From Rostrohypoxylon terebratum (Eukaryota; Ascomycota; Sordariomycetes; Xylariales; Hypoxylaceae), in the NCBI GenBank assembly GCA_022497145.1, contig MU385888.1:230245-294244 (forward strand): 64,000 nucleotides of DNA, given 5' to 3'. The notes below the pieces were generated by a model. The model was not told the origin of the DNA, ran no database searches, and saw only the letters and a program-made list of their open reading frames with translations. A program made the translations under genes and the position numbers. Positions 57,299 through 64,000 of the stretch are shown piece by piece (position 1 is the stretch's first letter; every line of letters starts with the position of its first letter).

Positions 57299-58445
57299 CT
57301 AAAACCAAGGATTCCATCTCCGTACGCTATGCAGCTTCTCAGCAGTACTGCTGCAGACGGTCAGCCAATCGTTCTTGCTAGTCCGCTGCCACTCGATATT
57401 GTCTTTCTGTCCCAGGCACCGGTAACAATTCCAACCGTACGCCTCGGCATACAAGTCGAGCAACTCCTCCTTGCTAAGCTGCTGCCAATCCTCTAAGCTC
57501 AACACCACGCTCTCTTCGCAGGCGACGATCTCAAATATGGAAGGTCCAGTACGGCGGGAACAGATTGCGCAGCATGCCCTTCTCGGTTCCGTTGGCGGTG
57601 GAAGCGGGGGTAAGGGTTGCTTATGCAGATGTCGCGATTCGTGAGTCATACTCTCTATCAGAGTCCGTCCTGAGGGGTCGTGGCGCTTGAAGCGATGCTT
57701 TTGCACCGCGACGCGCTTCGCCATTTGTATATCCAGCACGAACTGCTTGACAAGAACCAACCTCTGAATCCTTGGGAACGGTGGCCATCGACGTTCAGAT
57801 GCTAGCTTTGCCTTTATATCCGTAGCCTGCCCGGCGATAAGCCCCGGTACCGGAGAGAGACTGGGTTAGATGGGAAAACAGGTTGCATACCATCTCTACT
57901 TGGAACTTGCGCATCATGACCTCTTCGCGAAGCAGCGCGTCGAAGGTCCGTCGCCAATCGAAGGCGATGCCGAAGCCGTCATCCTCCACTTGCAGATCGA
58001 CGATATCGGTGTCGTTGACGATGTATCCTCCCGTCATGCCATGGTTCAAGAGACCTTCACCCAATCGTAAGTGCGCGACTCGATTCTCGAAGCTGTATTG
58101 GTCCCACAAGGTCCGGATATCCTCTTTATTCAGTGAATTTGATGGGCCGGGTCCTAGCGTTTGAAATCGAACCTGACTATTTTCTGCACTATCTCCATTT
58201 ACACGACTGGACAGCCTGTAGTCTATCTGGCATCGCGGACCCGAATATAGCGTGATAGTCAGCTTCGGTAACCAATAGTCCCAGAAGAATCGTTCTATCC
58301 TCCGCTTCTGTCGCCGCGCAGTGTGCCGCAAAGTGGTCCATTGGTACGCGGGGTCCAGATCGTAATCATCGACCAGCAGATCCAGGATTCGTTCGATTAA
58401 TTCAAGTGGGAGTCTCCCCCAGAAATCCGCAATCTCTGGAACCAT
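57299..58445 (-). CDS. F-box-like protein with C-terminal CxxC pairs
   Basis: Exons on the minus strand are 58445-57891 and 57826-57299 (64-bp intron), giving 360 residues. The N-terminus has LPLELIERILDLLVDD, an F-box-like helix, suggesting SCF-type ubiquitination or scaffold function. The join FQVEM/ATDIKAK keeps one open frame through LVLVKQFVLDIQ and RRACCAICSR to the end, showing that two adjacent open pieces are one gene. Cys pairs in the last third (CCAIC and NCYRC) may bind zinc. No LRR or WD repeats. Substrate unknown. Confidence 0.72.
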
Positions 58446-59981
58446 GGCGGGACGATCGAACGATCAGCCAAGCAAGGGCGAATCAACGGCTTCAGATGGC
58501 ATAAAAATGTATCCAGAAGATGCAAGAAGATGTCCTAGGATAGGTAAGGGAATGCAGCAGTGATATATGCCATAGAAACCACCTGGCATCTAGTACCCAC
58601 AACCATAAGCTGCGATCATACGACGCGCCCATTGGTCACACATTATATAGAAAGTTTCAAAAACATGTCGGTATTTAGCCACAGGCAAGGATCGACAAGC
58701 CCTGGAAGCGCTCCAAGCATCGCAACTTGGAATCAAACAAATTGCATCCATCCGTCCGCCCTCCTCTGATGCCTGGAGTTGGAATATTGGGCATGATGGT
58801 AGTAAGAATTAGACGCGGTCAAATCCTCAGGTTACATCGATGACGAAGGGGTCAGGAGCTTGGGGTTAATGCTGTGCCGGTATTATGGAATTGGACCGAG
58901 CAGCCAATGAGTCGATATCCGGTGGTAGCACTGCCTTTGACTACCTCGTGGATCGGCCCGTATCCCCAAATGGAAGGCGTGTTTTTTGCTACTTCGATTC
59001 AGATTCAGGTATACAGATGTTTCCGGAAAACTTTCGTTTCGAATGAGGCGCGTTTTATATATTCAGAAGACCCATTCTTTACGGCCCTTTATGACCCGTT
59101 TACGCCCATTTCGAGCGCTTGTCTCGGCTCTCTGCAAGATCCCGTCTCGAGACTAAGATGAGCAGAGACCGAGTGACCAAAGATATATGTTGGATGTTCC
59201 ACTTTTAACCTGGGGTCTGAGGATCAGCATTAGATAAGATCGCGAAAGCCAACGGGGGAATTTATCCCGCGTAGGGAGAGATCTAAGGTATTAATAGATA
59301 CCTATCTTCGAAGGAGATATAAAGAGCCGTCTAATAACTTACCACAGCTATCATAGACGTGGCATGCTAAATTGCGAGTCAAAAGCGCGGCCGCTACAAT
59401 ATCAACTGTGGTTGTGGCGTCGACGGCAACGCCCGTCAGCTTCGGTAAGAGCCTGGAGGGCAAACAGCCCTATATTCGGAACGAAAGCAGGTGAAAAGTC
59501 CGCTGCGGTGTCACATCGAATCGATTAAATCCCGCCAAGCAGCTAGGGGATAAAAATATGCACAGCACAGGGCGTAATTCGCCGAGAGTATCCCAGTGTC
59601 AGCAGCCAATTTCGGGTTGTGTTTGTTCATGTTCTTATTACTATCATTCTCGTTCATCCATTCAATACCTAATACCTATCATCTAAATGCTATAAAAAAT
59701 ACAAGTGTTGGCATCAATCATCATAAAGAGGTTATCGTCTAACTATACCTGACTTTCAGTAGTCGTGAGAATCATTAATGTACACGTTTCGACCTTCAGC
59801 CTGTCTCTATTGCGTTGGTTCATGGTGGAATAATGCTGAGTCTCTGAGCCCCTGTTCCCGAGTGTGTAAAACTCTTCGCCGTACGCCAAATCCGTGGTAT
59901 GCAGGATATTGTTTGATTGAAGAATCAAGTGTCAAAAAATCAAAAATTTCATTTCGTTTTTCCCCTGTTATTTTTTTCGCA
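58446..59981. other. intergenic, no gene seen
   Basis: Between the F-box-like and DUF6590 genes, both on the minus strand. Only short open frames, no features. A/T-rich with no repeat I recognise. Confidence 0.4.
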
Positions 59982-61403
59982 TTATTTCAGTCCGGCCAAG
60001 GCAACGTTATGCATTGATCTCACGTCGTAATTGCTGTCTCGTTCATCGTGTTGTTGATGATCGTCTCGAGGCGGTCTGACGCTATTTTGGGAACTGGGTC
60101 TATGTCTCCGCGAAGTTGTACTTGAATTTGAGTACCGCCTTCGTCGTTTGTCTTCCCTGCGCCCCTCGCCTCTTACACTCGCCGTGTCTGGTAGAGTACT
60201 TTCAGAAGCGCTGAACTGAGGTTCGTCGAGATCTGTCGCTGTTTGCGTCTCGCCCGCTGCTCTTCTGCTGGCTTTATACTCTTCCAAAGCCCTCCGTAGG
60301 ATTTGGCGCATGAATGCCTTGTTGACGTTTCTCCGTACTCGGTCGAAGTAGCGTACCACGTCACCAACGACCATGACTTGGGCGTCGTGGTCGACTTCGA
60401 CGATGTCTGCGTAGTTGGCTCGCGAGTCTTCCTTCACACGGAGCTTGCCGGGACGCAGCTCGATGCCGACGGACGAATAGGGCAAACGAGCCCCACTAGC
60501 CCCCTCGGTGCTGTTGCTAGGTGTCGGATCGCCATTGGCGAAGACGAACCCTTGCTGGAAATGGTCAATCCCAGGTTTGGCGAACTCATGTTTTCCGCCC
60601 ACAGATATGGGTCTGAAATTTCCACCACTTGTCAGCTGGGTAATGAAGATGGAAACCGGGTTCTCGTGAAGCTGACACACCCGCTTTCTCCCCACGCCGA
60701 TGCACCTAAAATACACCCAAGGACATTCATAGGCAGTTCGCGATGAAAGGAAATTCAAAAAGAGGATACGCAGGAGTATTGATAGGGTATAGGGACGTTC
60801 ACTTACATGCAGGCACAGTGATGAGGGAACGTATCGCTATGGCGGAGGACGATGAAACGGCTGTATCCTAAACATTTCCATTCCCACTCGAATTCTGGTG
60901 CGTCGGCCCAGAGAAACTCGAATACCTAAAAAAACAGCCACTTTTCAGCCATCGATCTTCCACCTTTTTTGCTTTTTCTGGCTTTTGCTCTTCTAAAAAA
61001 GAGCAAGGGGGAAAACTTACGTCGCCAACTTGCAATTTGGATGCCGGCCCAATATCGTATCCTTTCAGTGCTGCGAAATGGTCAGCGCTGTCACAGGTGG
61101 GAAAATAACACCAACCAGACAAATTTCAGATATGCGGGAATATGAATTGTATGTAGCTGGAGGTATGGACAGATACAGATAGGTAGGTATAGGTATTGGT
61201 ATAGGTATTGGTATGCATTTCCTCAAAACAGACTACGAATCAGACTTACTCAAAGGATGAGCATCGGGGCCGTCTTGCGGCAATTCGGACGCATCGTCCC
61301 CATAACCTGAGTCACTTCTAATCGTTGCTTGGTCGCGTAGTCCCATCTCTGACGAGCCAGAAGAAAGGCCAGAAGAAAGGGAAGAAAAGAGGGAAAGGGT
61401 CAT
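59982..61403 (-). CDS. DUF6590 domain protein
   Basis: Exons on the minus strand are 61403-61250, 61070-61021, 60925-60807 and 60705-59982, giving 348 residues. The domain follows fungal DUF6590: LQVGDVFEFLWA-like start (LQVGD/VFEFLWAD), YSRFIVLRHSDTFPHHCACM, KHEFAKPGIDHF, and the RANYADIVEVDHDAQVMVVG block, which matches the family R-x-N-Y-x-K-x-x-T-V-E-H-N signature. Then a basic Arg/Ser-rich tail (KRRRRYSNSSTTSRRHR), possibly nuclear. All splice joins preserve frame. The start at 61403 gives a Ser-rich leader; ATG at 61346 (MGLRDQAT) is an in-frame alternative. Function of the family is unknown. Confidence 0.72.
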
Positions 61404-64000
61404 TAAGAAGGATGGCCGATTTCGTTCGGAGTTATATCTGGGGGAAGAAGGGTTTACTCGGGTTACTAAGAGCTGTCAGGGAGTGCTAGGGGTTGGTTTG
61501 TTGTTACGGCAAAACTACTAATCCTAGCATGTCTTAACGATTATTGAGACTCCTTTTCTATTTGTCGGGCGCGGAGTCGGTGATGCTGCCCAACCCCATC
61601 AACTCCACAGATATATGCAAGCTCCTGTAGTCGTCAATGGTTGCGGTCAACGAATAAGTCCCACCCGCGTGCCGTTTTCCTACCCTGACGGTACGAGAAA
61701 GTGAGCCCAGATCACAGGGGGTACACGGTCCACCGGGGATGAGGCGGCGGAAGTGGATCAAGCAGACCTTTGGCTGGCCAGCCAAAATCGACCACATCTC
61801 GTCACCGCCATTTGGCTCCCGCCAAATCCAAACGATTTTTCAGATAATGCAATTTCAGCGACCGCCCGCCGCACAAAAGGGCAAATGACCTCCCTTTTAG
61901 TCGACTCGCCCTTCGATGACCCTCGAGAAAAGCGTTCCTCTCTCCGTGATCGCATCCCGCGTACCTGACTCCGTATGCCATAGTCTGAGAGGGTAACCAG
62001 GGTAACCTGCCTCAGAAAAAGGCTGGGAAGCTCACGACGGGCAGACGCTGGTCTTCCCGTCCCGCTGCGGGGGCTTGATTTACTTAAGCGTTAATCATGA
62101 AACGACTTTTGAATCCATAATAGAGCGCCGATTATGCGAGGCATGAATCCGCGCTCGTGGTACCTGACGTCAAAAAGGACGAATGCCGTCCGCGCCACGA
62201 GGTCCTCGAGGGGACGGGGTAGAGCCGATCGTGATAGATGGTTATTCAGCCCGATGGGGCGTCCCTGTTGCCCCGTGATATCGGATCCGGAGCCGCCACC
62301 AAGGCGACGTGGACGAATGCATCGTGAACAGACTTGCGCCTATCTAGGAAGGGAGCGCTATGAGGTATTTCCTCGTGAAGCCGGTCCTGCAACGAGACTA
62401 GGCTCGAGTCGATATCGGTAACACATATGGAGTCATCATTATTTTCGCCCATTCTATTCGTCCACAGCAGGTTTAGTGGATAGCTAGCAGCAAGATGTGC
62501 CAAATTGCATCATGACTGTTCCGCCGCCCTTTAGAATCGTCGAGAAGATTAGCAAGAACGTACGACTATTAGTTACGTTGGCTTTCAGATCACAACTGCA
62601 TTAGTTCGCCTGCGTAAAAAGTTCTTGAAGCGATGTTGCCATTCTTCCCAACCTCATTCGTAGACAATCCAATTGATTCAACTCGATTCCTTGGCAGCTG
62701 GTCGTCCTTTTTCGCATCCATATACTAAAAAGCGCTCGCGTCGCTTCTGGATTATTCGCTTTCCCAACATCGATTGATAATTGACAGTTGGTCGGTCTCC
62801 CCGGAGGCGGACGCCGGTGATTTGGTTGGGAAATCATTCACGAGATGACGCCCTTTTCCCCAGATGCATCTTGGGTACCTAATATCTAGATCATATTGAT
62901 GCCTTCACGATAGGATTGGATTAGCGAAACATCCTGTACCACCGGACACGCGTATATGGGTGAGCTATAAATTGCCACCAAATCTTTCCACTGAAAAATA
63001 TCACGATGAGTATTCAAACTCCCCTACCTCCCTTGGTAGGTAGGTGGTTATCCACAATAGCACATGCAATTCCTACCGATGACCTCCAGGTCCCAGCTAA
63101 TGCACTTAAGCCATACCTTTCCCTATTCTTATAATTTTTCAGCGTATTCAGGGCTAAGCTCGCAAGCTATACTAGAGCCGAAGCTCCACATTATCGTCGA
63201 TTGTGGGTATTGCATGGTCATTATGGAATGTCTACAGACTTAGCATCTTGCCTTCTTCATATTTAGTGGCAAAGAATACTTGATCATATGCACGAGATGG
63301 CCAATTCGGTTAGTACGCAGAATCTCTGGGGCATAGAAACAACATTCAGCGATAATTATAGGTCCCGGCTCGGCTAGATGTGAGTAATGACAGGTACCTA
63401 GGTCCTATGTACGTCAGCATGTTGCACTTCTAGCTACTATACTTACCTACATAGAAATAGTCTCTCAAGGAACGCCTATATCTAACCAGCATATATTATA
63501 GGTATATAGCCCATATCATGATATTATTCGCAACGGCTAGAAAACCTGGAGCCATAAAGGAAAAATTCCAGTCTATTTCAAACGTGCTATGCAATCATAC
63601 TACGGGCGGGGTTTCCAGATCCATCATCCCTTGATATGCTTGGCTGCAGAGAGAATCCTACGCAGTTCTATATCGCTTATGTGGTTACGTCCAATGAAAG
63701 CTCATTTACCGCCTTATTTTCTGCCTTATTTTTCACTGCCCTCTTCCTTGCAGTGGCAAGTTCGGATGTGAACATTCATAGCAGTAGCACATGGCTTGAC
63801 TTGAGGCTGTGTACATTCTTATGTAAGGCAAACCACCGTTATGAGACCACCCCCCCTCCGTACCAGTGGAATTAAGGAGAGCTAATAATACAATACTATA
63901 ATTTAAAAACCTCGCCATCCTTCCAAATCGCACTCGATTACATTGAAATTAATCATCCAGGACCACGATACACTCCTCTGCCACCGATACGCTTTCTAAG
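61404..64000. other. intergenic, no supported gene
   Basis: 2.6 kb to the window end with no supported gene. The 61550-62500 part is GC-richer than its surroundings and has open frames in several directions, none recognisable. A GGTACCTAGGTCC motif lies at 63392-63404. Confidence 0.4.

Overview
This window is nuclear DNA of a filamentous ascomycete (Pezizomycotina, most likely a Sordariomycete). The genes are typical of that group: Spt16, Gid1/RanBPM, an Ies4-like INO80 subunit, a metaxin, an AA9 polysaccharide monooxygenase, a HET-domain protein, a Zn(II)2Cys6 regulator, and DUF1996, DUF4246 and DUF6590 proteins. Introns are short (mostly 43-115 bp, GT-AG, with CTAAC/CTGAC-like branch sites). 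Gene islands are separated by AT-rich intergenic DNA that carries TTAGGG-type interstitial telomere motifs and a recurrent TACCTAGGTA palindrome. Genus and species cannot be read from the sequence.

Layout. 0-10.5 kb: F-box protein (-), a small acidic ORF (+), FACT subunit SPT16 (+, 5 exons), AA9 LPMO (-, 3 exons), AIF/AMID-like FAD oxidoreductase (-, 3 exons). 11-13.5 kb: a DUF4246 gene (-) split by a 395-bp solo LTR with a perfect 5-bp target duplication; without the insert the reading frame is intact. 14.9-20.7 kb: HET-domain gene (+) and a Zn2Cys6 transcription factor (-), tail to tail. 22.3-23.0 kb: two divergent RNA polymerase III-like loci, one with tRNA-like arms and one holding a predicted three-way-junction RNA. 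23.7-27 kb: a GC-rich NAD(P)-binding protein (+) and a 4-coumarate-CoA-ligase-like enzyme (-). 29.3-31.8 kb: an unrecognised five-exon gene (+) and a secreted DUF1996 protein (-). 33.4-35.8 kb: decayed Ty1/copia remnants and a 26-bp inverted repeat. 36.4-37.6 kb: an HSL-type alpha/beta hydrolase (-). 39 kb: a small Cys-rich ORF. 42.8-48.2 kb: an Ies4-like INO80 subunit and Gid1 (both +). 50-64 kb: a small ORF (-), a two-exon orphan (-), a metaxin-like protein (+), an F-box-like protein (-) and a DUF6590 protein (-).

How the genes relate. I see no biosynthetic cluster and no operon-like set. The conserved genes (SPT16, Ies4-like, Gid1, metaxin) are housekeeping genes for chromatin, protein turnover and mitochondria. 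The rest are fast-evolving fungal families (F-box, HET, DUF4246, DUF6590) interspersed with transposon debris. The most informative structures are the solo-LTR disruption of the DUF4246 gene, the Pol III-like pair at 22.3-23.0 kb (whose 18-bp spacer core recurs at 56.17 kb beside another tRNA-like relic), and the unrecognised five-exon gene at 29.3 kb. Splice models were built by hand from frame continuity and consensus sites; RNA evidence was not available.
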